From Streptomyces sp. CB02414 (GTDB lineage Bacteria; Actinomycetota; Actinomycetes; Streptomycetales; Streptomycetaceae): a stretch of DNA of 64,000 nt. The notes below the pieces were generated by a model, which saw only the letters and a list, made by a program, of their open reading frames with translations, made no database searches and was not told the origin of the DNA. Each line of letters begins with the position of its first letter. Position 1 is the first letter of the stretch. The DNA is taken from positions 27,835 through 91,834 of the forward strand of contig NZ_LIPF01000016.1 in assembly GCF_001905385.1 (NCBI RefSeq). The letters are read 5' to 3'. The position numbers were made by a program, and so were the translations under genes. Of this stretch, positions 1 through 7,874 are shown in pieces.

Positions 1-1029
1 CGGGTCGCCGAGCGACTTCCAGTTGTCCAGGGAGGAGGTGGCGACGTAACCGCGGCGCGAGTCGTAGAGGTTGACGACCAGGCCGAGGTAGTCGATCTCG
101 AGGGAGAGGTCTTCGCAGAGGTCCTCGATCTGCTGGGCGAGCATGCCGTAGGCGGTGGCGGAGGAGTCCTCGGCGAGTACGGGGATGACGACGCCGGAGC
201 CACCGGCGGCCTCGCCGCGGCGCCGGCGCCCGTAGTAGAGGGCGGCGTCCATGGCGATGCCGAGGCTGGGCGGGCAGTCGACGATGATCACGTCGTAGTC
301 GGCCTCCAGCGGACGCAGGGCCAGCTCCAGCGCGGCCTCCTTCTGGAAGCCGCGCTTCTGCGTGGCCACGACGGCGATCTTGGCGTCGAGGAGGAACCCG
401 TCGAAGCAGGCGGGCAGTACGTGCAGGCGCTTCTGGAACCGCGGATCCTTTATCTCCACGACGAGGTCGCGCAGGTCTCCGCTGCCGTCGCCGCACATGT
501 GCGAGACCAGGCTGTCGTGGTCGGGCTCGATCTGGGGGACTCCGAGCTGTTCGCTCAGGTGGCCCTGCGGGTCGAAGTCGACGATGAGGACGCGCTTGCC
601 CGCCTCGGCGTAGGCCTCGCCGATACCGGCGGAGATGGCGGTCTTGCCGACCCCGCCCTTCTGGTTGCCGACGATCTTCCGCTCGGGTTCGGTGCCGCGG
701 GCGCCGTGCTGGGGGGAGGGGTTGGCATCGAGCCAGCCGCGGACCGACTGGGCGAGACCCTGCGTGTAGGAGACGCCGCGATCGGCGCACGTCTCCTTGA
801 ACTGCTCGTACAGCCCTGGCGGAAGCCACGTGGAGAACGACCGCGCACCGGCGGTGTCGACCTCGGCGCCGCCGCTCGTGCTGTCGCGCCAGTCGTTGAT
901 GGCCGCCTCGACGGCGTCCTGGATGTCCAGGCTGAGTTCGGCGGCGCGGACCTTGAGCGCTTGCTGGAGCGCCGAGGGCAGCTTGGACGCTACCTTTTCC
1001 CGGTCTCCGTCGGGGTAGGGGGAAGCCAT
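1..1029 (-). CDS. parA: ParA-type partition ATPase, incomplete at the window edge
   Basis: The protein reads from an ATG at 1029 to the first base of the window with no stop, so the 3' end is missing (343 codons seen). After about 105 residues of N-terminal extension, which could bind DNA or a partner, comes the deviant Walker A motif KGGVGKTAIS, then LIVDFDPQGHLS (Walker A' region) and DYDVIIVDCPPSLG (Walker B). This is the ParA/Soj/MinD-like family that segregates plasmids or chromosomes by ATP-dependent DNA binding. A parB gene would be expected further left, outside the window. CTGAC/GTCAG repeats lie directly upstream and may be an autoregulatory operator. ParA family is certain; a plasmid partition role is inference from the accessory context. 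Confidence 0.93.
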   Translation of the reverse strand, partial: MASPYPDGDREKVASKLPSALQQALKVRAAELSLDIQDAVEAAINDWRDSTSGGAEVDTAGARSFSTWLPPGLYEQFKETCADRGVSYTQGLAQSVRGWLDANPSPQHGARGTEPERKIVGNQKGGVGKTAISAGIGEAYAEAGKRVLIVDFDPQGHLSEQLGVPQIEPDHDSLVSHMCGDGSGDLRDLVVEIKDPRFQKRLHVLPACFDGFLLDAKIAVVATQKRGFQKEAALELALRPLEADYDVIIVDCPPSLGIAMDAALYYGRRRRGEAAGGSGVVIPVLAEDSSATAYGMLAQQIEDLCEDLSLEIDYLGLVVNLYDSRRGYVATSSLDNWKSLGDP

Positions 1030-1032
1030 GAC

Positions 1033-1124
1033 GTCAGCATACTGACTTCTGTTGGCGCGATGACAACCGCTTTGCATGTTCTGACGTGGTTTCACCCAAT
1101 GGGCGCCCGACCTGACATGGTCAG
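1033..1124. promoter_or_regulatory. CTGAC/GTCAG repeat cluster upstream of parA
   Basis: Five copies of the pentamer CTGAC or its complement lie in 92 bp. Two pairs form inverted repeats: GTCAG-CATA-CTGAC (1033-1046) and CTGAC-ATG-GTCAG (1112-1124), with a lone copy at 1081-1085. The first pair sits 4 bp from the parA start codon. Such clusters are typical of operators or centromere-like sites bound by ParA N-terminal domains or ParB; this function is inferred. Confidence 0.5.
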
Positions 1125-1229
1125 CGCCGAGCGGGGAGGGCTGGTGGCCTGCACGCATCGTGCGCTGAAGGAGCAATCGCGCCTCGTCTCGCCCATGGTG
1201 AGACGGCACGGCTCTTCCCGCAGTGGCCC

Positions 1230-1800
1230 TCACAAACCGCCCTCATCGTGATCGATGAGGGACATGCCGGATGCCAAGGAGCGTGCGGCAGCGGCGAAGT
1301 ACTGCTCGTCGGCACCAGGAGCAAGACCAAGGGTGACGCCCTGGCTGAGGCCGACGAACAGTGCCCTGAGTGCCGTGGTCAGGCGTTGCGCCTGCTGCGA
1401 CGTCACGACGCTCCCGCCATGTGTCCTTCCGGTGAACAGCGCAATCAGATGCTCCTCCTGCGACCGGATGGATGTGGCGAGCTGGGATCCCAACTCCGAG
1501 TCTTGGACGGCCATGTCAAGCAAGGTGATCTGAAGCGACAGGCGAGACCACGCATCCGGAGCGTCACAACTGCGCCGGTAGTACCGGGCAAAGGCGTCGA
1601 CCGCTTCCAGCAGGTCGAGTCCGGCGGGAACCGCCTGCTCGATCTCGTCGTAGTACGGCCGCAGGTAGTCGGCGACCAGGGCCACCACCAAGCCGTTCTT
1701 GCTCCCGAACAGTGAGTAGACGGCGCCGGTGGTCAGATCGGCGCGTTGGGCGATCTCGTCGAGCTTGGCCCGGACCAACCGGAACGAGCTTCTGGGGGGA
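1230..1800 (-). pseudogene. TetR-family regulator lacking its N-terminal helix
   Basis: The protein contains a TetR helix-turn-helix (LDEIAQRADLTTGAVYSLFG, starting near base 1763) followed by a roughly 160-residue all-helical ligand/dimer domain ending at 1230. A normal TetR has about 20 further residues before this motif, including the first helix. Here the upstream sequence is instead the start region of a rightward membrane-protein gene, and the only open extension reads antisense to that gene. The 5' end therefore appears to have been lost at a junction near 1765-1800. The ligand domain does not identify a target. A short product from an internal start would lack part of the DNA-binding domain. 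Confidence 0.6.
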
Positions 1801-1803
1801 TTC

Positions 1804-2199
1804 ATGACCCAGGTCGTGGCACCGTGGATGAACCGCCAGACGGTGGGGGCCATCGCCGATGGCGCCTTCAAGGTGTTGCTGGCCGCTGTCTACGTCGCCG
1901 GCGCTGCCCCGCTCGGCCGGCTACTCGGCACGCCTGCCTGGCTGATGGTCGTCTCGGGCGTGGCCCTGCTGATCGGCGGCGGGGTCGAGATCGGATACAC
2001 ACGCCGCCGGTCGATGCGCACTTACATGCGGCTCATGATCACCTACGACAGCGGCTGGGTGCTGGCGGCCCTGGCCGGCCTCCTGATGGCGTGGCAGGGC
2101 AGCGGCGCCGGTGGTGAAGTCTGGGTGGTCTACCAGACAGCCGCCCCCGTCGCGTTCACCGCACTGCTGATCGCTGCCGCCTCTGCGCAGACAGATTGA
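1804..2199 (+). CDS. Small integral membrane protein (four predicted helices)
   Basis: A 131-residue protein starting at ATG 1804 just after a GGGGGG ribosome-binding stretch. Hydrophobic segments lie near residues 20-40, 45-64, 80-100 and 110-128, separated by a basic loop (YTRRRSMRTYMR), so it is a four-helix inner-membrane protein. I do not recognise a named family. Its start overlaps the broken end of the TetR gene on the other strand; originally the two may have been regulator and target, now fused by a deletion. Longer in-frame starts at 1729 exist but read through the antisense of the TetR helix-turn-helix and are unlikely. Confidence 0.6.
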   Translation: MTQVVAPWMNRQTVGAIADGAFKVLLAAVYVAGAAPLGRLLGTPAWLMVVSGVALLIGGGVEIGYTRRRSMRTYMRLMITYDSGWVLAALAGLLMAWQGSGAGGEVWVVYQTAAPVAFTALLIAAASAQTD

Positions 2200-2285
2200 G
2201 CAGTTTCAGATGCTCTGCGCATCGGCCCTCAGATGCCTGGCGGGGACGGCTCGGGCTTCTTCGGAGCCGGCAGATCCGCACCCTG

Positions 2286-2915
2286 TCACCTGCGTTCGAG
2301 GACCCGAGCGATTCGCTGCTCAAGCCTGGTGCGGCAGTCCGGCCACTCCGCTGCGGTGATCGAAAAGATCGCGGAATCACGGAGGAGACCATCCTCGCCA
2401 GGGGCCCACGACCGGGACCAGTTCCGTAGAACACCTTCGAAACGGGCGCCTACTCCTTCGATCGCAGCCCGGCAACGGGTATTCCGTGCGTCCGTCTTCA
2501 AATCGACACGTGCTACCCCCCAGCCCTCGAACGCGTGCCTGAACAGCAAGTACTTGGCCTCGGTGTTCGTCCCGGTGCCCTGAGCCGTCGCCGCAAGCCA
2601 GGTGAAACCGACCTCGATCGCGCACAGACCTTCTCCCGTCGGCCACAGCCGCGGATCCCAGTAGGCCGTGGCCCCGACCGCCCGCCCTGATATCCGATCC
2701 ACCTGCGCGTACGGAGCAAGCTTCCCGTCAGTGGCGCGGGCGAGCTGGGCGTCGATGTATCCCTCGACCTCGGTGGCCTTCGGCACCCAGGTGAACCCAT
2801 ACGAGCTGCGGTTCTCCTCCGCCGCCGCGGCCAAGTCCTCCGCATGTCGGTGACTGAGCGGCTCCAGGCGTACGACACTGCCCTCCAGAACCGGTCCCTC
2901 TAGCACGAAGTCCAT
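2286..2915 (-). CDS. GNAT N-acetyltransferase, RimJ/RimL type
   Basis: A 209-residue protein starting at ATG 2915. It opens with the typical strand pattern of this subfamily (VLEGSVVRLEPLSHRHAEDL), continues with IEVGFTWLAATAQGTGTNTE, the acetyl-CoA-binding region of the GNAT fold, and RVDLKTDARNTRCRAAIEGV, the usual segment following it. The related RimJ/RimL group transfers acetyl from acetyl-CoA to protein N-termini or small amines; the substrate here cannot be told. The length fits the family. It stands alone, with no operon partner in close range. Confidence 0.85.
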   Translation of the reverse strand: MDFVLEGPVLEGSVVRLEPLSHRHAEDLAAAAEENRSSYGFTWVPKATEVEGYIDAQLARATDGKLAPYAQVDRISGRAVGATAYWDPRLWPTGEGLCAIEVGFTWLAATAQGTGTNTEAKYLLFRHAFEGWGVARVDLKTDARNTRCRAAIEGVGARFEGVLRNWSRSWAPGEDGLLRDSAIFSITAAEWPDCRTRLEQRIARVLERR

Positions 2916-3101
2916 CGATCACCACTCCAGTCTCTGCGCCGATTGAACGCCCTGTCCCGCAGGCCCGAACCGCAGAGTTCCAGAGCCGACGCTCCAAGTC
3001 GCATGGATTACGCGGCACCAGAGAGACCCGGAAGGGCAGAGTGCTGACGACGTTCATCCGTACGCAGCGGGGGAGTCAGCGCCGTACGCCGACATGCAGG
3101 G

Positions 3102-3701
3102 TCACATACCGCGGTCCGGCCCGCTCCACGGCTCCGGCCGTTCGTCAGCGGTCATCGGAAGTCGGCGCAGCTGTACCGGGCCGGGGTAGAAGACGGAGGT
3201 ATTGGGGCCCGCCATGTCTTCGCCGATGAGGTATCGGTAGAGCCATTCCGCGAAGCTCATTTCGAACTGGGCCCAGCCGCCTTCGCCGTCTTCAACCAGG
3301 AGCCGGGGGGCCGTATCGTCCACAGCCACGAGGAACAGCGTCTCGCCTCGGTCGGTGCCCGCGATCGGCCACAGCCCGTTGCGGGTGCCGAAGCTCAACT
3401 CCGTGAGACCGAACAGCAGGCGAGGGTCCTCGTCCGGGTCGAGGTCGTGCCAGGAAACCTCGGACCAAGCGCGGATCGTGTCCCTTATCTCCTGGCCCAG
3501 ATTCCAGCGTTCGGTCGCGGGGTGGTGCAGGTACAGGTGGCCGTTGAGCTGGATGGGAGCGTATGCGTCCACGAGGGTCTGATAGTCGGTTGGCAGCCTG
3601 ATGCCGAGTTCTGCGTGGAGCCGGTCCCAGGCGGAGGGGTTCGCGTAACGGTTCTGGGCCGGGCCGAGCATCGCCATGGCGGCGGCCAGGTAGTCGGTCA
3701 T
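3102..3701 (-). CDS. SUKH/SMI1-KNR4 family protein
   Basis: A 199-residue protein starting at ATG 3701, preceded on its strand by GAGGAA at a good distance. The N-terminal portion (WDRLHAELGIRLPTDYQTLVDAYAP) is the SMI1/KNR4 signature, in which a helix and LPxDYxxL are followed by an alpha/beta sheet domain. SUKH proteins are best known as immunity proteins of polymorphic toxin systems and also occur alone in Streptomyces. No toxin gene is adjacent, so an orphan immunity role is only a guess. A second SUKH gene lies at 4036. A copy of the palindrome shared with the replicon-like modules lies 55 bp upstream of its start. Confidence 0.8.
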   Translation of the reverse strand: MTDYLAAAMAMLGPAQNRYANPSAWDRLHAELGIRLPTDYQTLVDAYAPIQLNGHLYLHHPATERWNLGQEIRDTIRAWSEVSWHDLDPDEDPRLLFGLTELSFGTRNGLWPIAGTDRGETLFLVAVDDTAPRLLVEDGEGGWAQFEMSFAEWLYRYLIGEDMAGPNTSVFYPGPVQLRRLPMTADERPEPWSGPDRGM

Positions 3702-3755
3702 GGCGTTCCTCACGCTGCCCCACCTTCCGCGACATCGCACAGCGTCCGGCCCCGG

Positions 3756-3774
3756 ATTATCACGCCGTGATAAT
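3756..3774. repeat. Dispersed 19-bp palindrome, copy 1
   Basis: The sequence ATTATCACGCCGTGATAAT is a perfect inverted repeat with 9-bp arms around a central C. It recurs exactly at 7651-7669 and with one change at 10484-10502. The flank CAGCGTCCGGCC just before it is shared with copy 2. A site for a dimeric regulator or recombinase is inferred. Confidence 0.8.
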
Positions 3775-4035
3775 TGTCGGCTCCCTCGAGACTGCGGAGA
3801 CGCGACCTCCCGCCAGCCCGTCGGACAGGGCCCGACCATAGCCCCTGATTGCCCTTCACCTTGGGGGAGCCCGCAGCATCAGGAGGGCCGGGCGACGCCC
3901 CCGGCACGAGGAGGGGACAGGCATGGAGTTGCCGGCCATCGGGGCGTTCGCGAAGGCGTCGCGGAACGCCGCCTCTCTTGGCGGCTGTCCAGGGGCGAGC
4001 GTGAGGGTGGGGTGCTGCTGTGACAGTCTGCTCGC

Positions 4036-4629
4036 GTGGACGATCTCGCTGGTACGCAGGCCCCAGGCAGCCGTTTGACCGACCCCGCTGCGTCAGTCGC
4101 GGAACTCGAACGGGTGCTGCCTGACCTCGTGGCCCACCGTCTGCCGACCCCAGCTGGTGTCGACTGGCCACGGCTGGAGAGCGTGTTGGGTACGGCTCTG
4201 CCTGCTGACTACAAGCTCCTCTGTGAGCTCTACCCAACGTTCGAGCTGAGTGACTTCGTGCGTGTTGGAGGCCCGGCGCCGGGTGCCGAAGTGGCCTGGG
4301 CCGAAGATACCGAGGACCTGGAAGTCCTGGCCGAGTGGTGCGAGGACGCCGACTTGGCCGTCCCGATGCATCCGTACCCCGCACCGGGCGGCCTGCTTCC
4401 CTGGTCCTCCTCCAACCAGGGGGACTTCTTCTTGTGGACCACCAGCCCCGCCGGGCCGCAGGAATGGACGGTCACTGTCGCCTCGCGCAATGGTGCGTGG
4501 TGGCACTACACCGGTGGGGCGGTGCAGTTCCTCGCTGATCTGGTGAGCGGTGTTCTCGAGCCCTGGGCACTGCCGACAGTCCGACCTGTGATCACCTGCA
4601 TCGGTCGACCAGGCGGCGGTAGCAGATGA
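4036..4629 (+). CDS. SUKH/SMI1-KNR4 family protein with IS-derived tail
   Basis: A 197-residue protein with a GTG start at 4036. Residues 40-60 (DWPRLESVLGTALPADYKLL) carry the SMI1/KNR4 motif, and the remainder has the Trp-rich pattern of SUKH proteins (PWSSSNQGDFFLWTT, WHYTGGAVQFLADL). The last ten or so residues (ITCIGRPGGGSR) are read out of an IS5-type remnant on the opposite strand, so the original C-terminus was replaced when that element arrived or decayed. The immunity-type function known for SUKH is possible, but no toxin lies nearby. The altered tail is short and the fold may survive. Confidence 0.72.
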   Translation: MDDLAGTQAPGSRLTDPAASVAELERVLPDLVAHRLPTPAGVDWPRLESVLGTALPADYKLLCELYPTFELSDFVRVGGPAPGAEVAWAEDTEDLEVLAEWCEDADLAVPMHPYPAPGGLLPWSSSNQGDFFLWTTSPAGPQEWTVTVASRNGAWWHYTGGAVQFLADLVSGVLEPWALPTVRPVITCIGRPGGGSR

Positions 4630-4738
4630 GAGCGGCAGCAATGCCGGCGAAGGCGAGGAAGTGCTCGGGCTGGCGTTCGTAGCGTCGGTGCAGGCGTCGG
4701 CATCCCGACGACCACGACATCGTGTGCTCGACGACCCA
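4590..4738 (-). mobile_element. IS5-family transposase C-terminal remnant
   Basis: Leftward translation gives SWVVEHTMSWSSGCRRLHRRYERQ followed by EHFLAFAGIAAALICYRRL, the characteristic end of IS5/IS112-type transposases, including the conserved Glu of the DDE triad in the VVEHTMSW segment. Everything upstream is missing; the next bases encode a phosphatase fragment on the other strand. It is a dead remnant. Confidence 0.85.
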
Positions 4739-4745
4739 GGACACC

Positions 4746-5042
4746 GCCTACGCGGGGAACCGTCTGCTCGCCGTCGCGGGTGCCGACCCCTCCTCCGAAG
4801 GCGCCGGGACCACGCTCACCGCGATGCTCTGGACCGGATCGCAGCTGGTCCTCGTCCACATCGGTGACTCCCGCGTCCACCTCCTGCGGGACGGAGAGCT
4901 GTTCCAGATCACCCACGACCACACCCTGGTGCAGTCGATGGGCGACGAAGGGCGCCCCAGCCCGGAGGAAGCCGCCTCCCACCCCCAGCGGTCCCTGCTG
5001 ATACGCGCCCTGGGCCAAGGAGCCGACGCGACACCCGACATG
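4746..5042 (+). pseudogene. PP2C-type phosphatase fragment
   Basis: About 98 residues resembling the core of PP2C-family Ser/Thr phosphatases are open on the + strand: GTTLTAMLWTGSQLVLVHIG and DSRVHLLRDGELFQITHDHT, followed by LVQSMGDEGRPSPEEAASHPQR-type sequence. The GDSR motif carries a metal-ligand Asp. The N-terminal metal-binding part is missing at the IS5 remnant, and the C-terminal portion ends where the LysR gene region starts, so this is an internal slice of a former gene. Confidence 0.8.
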
Positions 5043-5069
5043 CGGAGTCGTAGTCGTACCGGAGGCCGG

Positions 5070-6008
5070 TCAGCAGACCGCCCAGTCCGGGGCCCACACA
5101 TCGCCGGTGGTGCGGGGTGCCGAGGCTCGCAAGTGCTCGCGCAGTTCGGTCAGCACGGGATGCCGGTGGTCGGTGCGCGTGAGCAGCGCGTGCGGGTAGA
5201 CCGGCGTCGGCTCGCGCAGCGGGACACGCCGCAGGCCATAGCTCTCCGGCCACAGGTACCGGTCCCCGCTGCCCACCAGGGTCGCCAGCGAACCCGAGTC
5301 GGCCAGAGCGTCCATGAGGACCTCGTCGCCGAAGTTGGGGCCGAGTGCGTCGACGCTCAGACCGAATGCCTCCGACAGCGACCGGTAGAACCGCTCCCAC
5401 TCCGTGCCGGCCCTGATGCCGGGGATCCAGACGCGGTGCCCGGCGAGGTCCGCGGGCCGGACCCACTCCTTGCCCGCCGACGGATGACCGGGCCCGACCA
5501 GGAGCTCCAGCGGCTCGTCCAGGAGGCGTTCGGCGCTGATCCCGGCCGGGACCTGCTCTGCGGGCAGGGCACGGAAGGAGACGTCGACGGTTCCTTCGAG
5601 CACGGCCCGGGCGGCCCCCGCGGCGTTCTCCTCGCCGAGAGTGACCGTGTCCAGGCCGGTCCCGGGGCGGGAGCGGTAGAAGCGGTAGACGGCCTGGGCC
5701 GGTGCGATTCGCCGGTTGAGGACGTCCACGCGTAGGGGGCGGCTCCCTGGGCGTACGGCCTGTTCCGCCTGTTCGAGCGCGGCCAGGACCTTCTTGGCGT
5801 GGGGCAGGAAGACCTGTCCGTCCACGCTCAGCCGGGAGCCGTGAGAAGTGCGCACCAGCAGTGCGACACCGAGGCTCTTCTCCAGACCCATGATCCGCTT
5901 GGAGACCGCCTGCTGACTGATCCCGAGCTCGTCGGCCGCGGCCTGGAACTGCCCGGCCCCAGCGACGGCCACGAGGGTGCGCAGCGCTTCGATGTCCACA
6001 CCGCCCAC
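5070..6008 (-). CDS. LysR-family transcriptional regulator
   Basis: A 312-residue protein with GTG start at 6008. The N-terminal winged helix-turn-helix is clear (residues 5-65, with FQAAADELGISQQAVSKRI), followed by the two-lobed periplasmic-binding-like effector domain typical of LysR proteins. Length is normal. It is transcribed away from the hexapeptide acetyltransferase at 6091, with 82 bp between the starts, the usual arrangement for a LysR regulator and its target, so it may control that gene. The inducer is unknown. Confidence 0.9.
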   Translation of the reverse strand: MGGVDIEALRTLVAVAGAGQFQAAADELGISQQAVSKRIMGLEKSLGVALLVRTSHGSRLSVDGQVFLPHAKKVLAALEQAEQAVRPGSRPLRVDVLNRRIAPAQAVYRFYRSRPGTGLDTVTLGEENAAGAARAVLEGTVDVSFRALPAEQVPAGISAERLLDEPLELLVGPGHPSAGKEWVRPADLAGHRVWIPGIRAGTEWERFYRSLSEAFGLSVDALGPNFGDEVLMDALADSGSLATLVGSGDRYLWPESYGLRRVPLREPTPVYPHALLTRTDHRHPVLTELREHLRASAPRTTGDVWAPDWAVC

Positions 6009-6090
6009 CCTACGAACACAACTGACGGTTGTGGCTGGTCGGGGCGGAGGTTGTTTGATGGGGTCTTCGCCCGAGTGCTGGGATCAACGC

Positions 6091-6645
6091 ATGTCCACAC
6101 GCACGGAACAGGTCATGTACGTCCGCACTCCCGAGTTCGCGCGCTATGCCGAGCGGATCGCGCAGGTCACCGACGCGACCTCGCGGCTGAACGTGCTCCC
6201 GTTCAGCGACACCGAGGGCCGTGACGAACTACTGGCGGTTGTGTTCGGCGGCCCGCTGCCGGAGTCGGTGACGATCTACCCGCCCTTCTTCACCGAGTAC
6301 GGCCTGGGCACGAAGTTCGGGACGAACGTCTTCGTCAACCAAGGCTGCACCTTCATGGACCACGGTGGCATCAGCATCGGCGACAACGTCATGATCGCCC
6401 CGAAGGTCAGCCTCATCACCGGCGGCCACCCGCTGCCCCTGGCAGAGCGGCGTGAGTACGTCACCAGCGCCCCGATCGTGATCGAGGACGACGTCTGGAT
6501 CGGCGCGGCCGCTGTGGTCACGCAGGGTGTGACCATCGGCGCCGGAGCGGTCGTGGCCGCCGGTGCGGTCGTCACCGGCGACGTGCCGGCCCGCACCCTG
6601 GTCGCGGGCGTGCCCGCCCGAGTGGTCAAGGGCGTCGACTGCTGA
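6091..6645 (+). CDS. Hexapeptide-repeat O-acetyltransferase (maltose/galactoside type)
   Basis: A 184-residue protein starting at ATG 6091. It has the N-terminal helical segment of the maltose/galactoside acetyltransferase family (residues 10-60, ending ...ESVTIYPPFFTEYGLGTKFG) and then a left-handed beta-helix of hexapeptide repeats (ISIGDNVMIAPKVSLITGGH and later IEDDVWIGAAAVVTQGVTIG). The catalytic His is expected in the ITGGHP segment. Family members acetylate sugars or related acceptors using acetyl-CoA as trimers. It is divergent from a LysR regulator. The acceptor substrate cannot be named. Confidence 0.9.
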   Translation: MSTRTEQVMYVRTPEFARYAERIAQVTDATSRLNVLPFSDTEGRDELLAVVFGGPLPESVTIYPPFFTEYGLGTKFGTNVFVNQGCTFMDHGGISIGDNVMIAPKVSLITGGHPLPLAERREYVTSAPIVIEDDVWIGAAAVVTQGVTIGAGAVVAAGAVVTGDVPARTLVAGVPARVVKGVDC

Positions 6646-6689
6646 CCCGTACTGTCCTCCGCCTCGACGGCCGGCCGGGAAGGGGCTGC

Positions 6690-7523
6690 TCAGCGGAAGG
6701 CGGCGACATTCTCCAGAACCCACTGGCGGAACGGCCTGGCGGCGGTTCCGGTGACCCTCGAGACCGTGTCGCGCACCGTCAGCAGTTCGTCGTTGACGTC
6801 CCCGCCCGTCAGATCCAGCACCGCGTCCGCGGCCTCGGCTCCCGAGAACGTGGACATGTGCCGGTGGGCCTCCGCCCGGCCGATCTCCGCGAACGGCACC
6901 TCCCGCCCCAAGGCCGCCGCGATGGCCTCCACCTGCTGCCGGGCCGTCACACGCTCCGGGCCGGTCAGCGCATACGTCCGCCCCTGGTGACCGGGCTCGG
7001 TCAACACCACTCGCGCCACCGCCGCGATGTCCGCAGGGTGAATCGTGGGCAGCCCGGTGTCCGCGTACGGCACGCGGACCGCTTGGTGCGCACGGATCGA
7101 CTCCGCCCACCACAGGGCATTCGAGGCGAACTGCGTCGGCCGCAGAACCGTCCAGGCCATGCCGCTGTCCTTGAGCAGCCGCTCGACAGCCAGGTTCTCG
7201 CGGGCGGGACCCAGGTCCGGATGCGTCTGGACGGTGATGGAGGACACGAGCACCACATGCTCGACAGCCGCCTGCCGGGCGGCGTCGAGGATGTCGGCAT
7301 CAGGGCCCATCCCCGACAGCAGAAACAGCGAGCGCACTCCGTCCAGCGCGGCCTTCGGGGAAGCCATGTCGGCGAAGTCGCCCTCACTCACCTCCACCCC
7401 TTCGGGGAACGAGGCCCGCGCGGCGTCACGGGTGAGCCCCCGCAGCGGCCCGGTACCGCACGCGTGCAGCTCATCGAGCAGAGCACTTCCTACGTTCCCG
7501 GTGGCGCCCGTTACGAGAATCAC
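6690..7523 (-). CDS. NmrA-like NAD(P)-binding oxidoreductase
   Basis: A 277-residue protein starting at ATG 7523 with the Rossmann motif ILVTGATGNVGSALLDEL at the very N-terminus, then LVSSITVQ and a C-terminal domain typical of the NmrA/atypical short-chain reductase group (quinone-oxidoreductase-like). Such proteins bind NAD(P)H and act as quinone reductases or redox sensors. Upstream on its strand is a promoter with the 19-bp spacer and dyad seen at MerR/SoxR-activated promoters (7576-7606). This supports a role in the response to redox-cycling compounds; an NAD-dependent epimerase/reductase belongs to the SoxR regulon of S. coelicolor. No soxR gene lies in the window. Confidence 0.87.
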   Translation of the reverse strand: MILVTGATGNVGSALLDELHACGTGPLRGLTRDAARASFPEGVEVSEGDFADMASPKAALDGVRSLFLLSGMGPDADILDAARQAAVEHVVLVSSITVQTHPDLGPARENLAVERLLKDSGMAWTVLRPTQFASNALWWAESIRAHQAVRVPYADTGLPTIHPADIAAVARVVLTEPGHQGRTYALTGPERVTARQQVEAIAAALGREVPFAEIGRAEAHRHMSTFSGAEAADAVLDLTGGDVNDELLTVRDTVSRVTGTAARPFRQWVLENVAAFR

Positions 7524-7575
7524 GCGTCTGCTCCAGTCGTCAGGTGATCGGCCGTCAGGTGATCAGCCGGAGAAG

Positions 7576-7606
7576 ACGCTAGAACTTCAACCATGCTTGA
7601 GGTCAA
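7576..7606 (-). promoter_or_regulatory. MerR/SoxR-type promoter of the NmrA-like gene
   Basis: On the minus strand a -35 TTGACC (7606-7601) and a -10 TAGCGT (7581-7576) are separated by 19 bp, longer than the usual 17. The spacer region holds the dyad CCTCAAG-CAT-GGTTGAAG. This overlong spacer with a centred dyad is the hallmark of promoters activated by MerR-family proteins and resembles streptomycete SoxR boxes. The target is the gene starting at 7523. Confidence 0.75.
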
Positions 7607-7650
7607 GGAGATCGCTGGCAAGGTTCCTGCTTCAGCAGCGTCCGGCCGGG

Positions 7651-7669
7651 ATTATCACGCCGTGATAAT
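7651..7669. repeat. Dispersed 19-bp palindrome, copy 2
   Basis: A perfect copy of ATTATCACGCCGTGATAAT, 206 bp beyond the last gene of module 1. The right flank GCCTGCCGC is shared with copy 3 and the left flank GCGTCCGGCC with copy 1, so the conserved unit is larger than the palindrome itself. Confidence 0.85.
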
Positions 7670-7716
7670 CGCCTGCCGCAGCCGATCCGTGATGCTCCTG
7701 CCGGTTCTCACGCGGA

Positions 7717-7748
7717 GAAACGATCCGACTCTGGAGTCGGATCGTTTC
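7717..7748. promoter_or_regulatory. Iteron-like inverted repeat downstream of module 1
   Basis: Perfect 15-bp arms (GAAACGATCCGACTC and its complement) are separated by TG. The inner part matches the iterons that lie upstream of module 2 (11566-11667), and an equivalent copy lies below module 2 (10554-10577). It could be read as a hairpin, but identity with the iterons makes a protein-binding site more likely. Confidence 0.75.
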
Positions 7749-7816
7749 CGGTCTCGACCTGGCGCGATGCCGAGGCAGACGTGGCAGACGTGGCAGACCC
7801 CGCACAGTACGAATGA

Positions 7817-7860
7817 CGAGAGAGGCGCGAGAGACCGTTGAGTCTCTCGCGCCTCTCTCG
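7817..7860 (-). terminator. Strong hairpin terminator after module 1
   Basis: A perfect 19-bp stem (7817-7835 with 7842-7860) encloses the loop CGTTGA, 15 bp beyond the stop of the last module 1 gene. There is no clear U-tract, as is common for actinobacterial terminators. Confidence 0.8.
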
Positions 7861-7874
7861 ACTGGTGCGCTTGC

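Noticed and set aside
421..1251. Long rightward open frame over parA
   Set aside because: It is the antisense of the ParA coding sequence, which has Walker motifs; the frame has no motif content of its own.
3923..4078. Short frame with a good ribosome site (MELPAIGAFAKASRN...)
   Set aside because: It overlaps the start of the SUKH gene and has no recognisable domain; a DUF397-like reading did not hold up.
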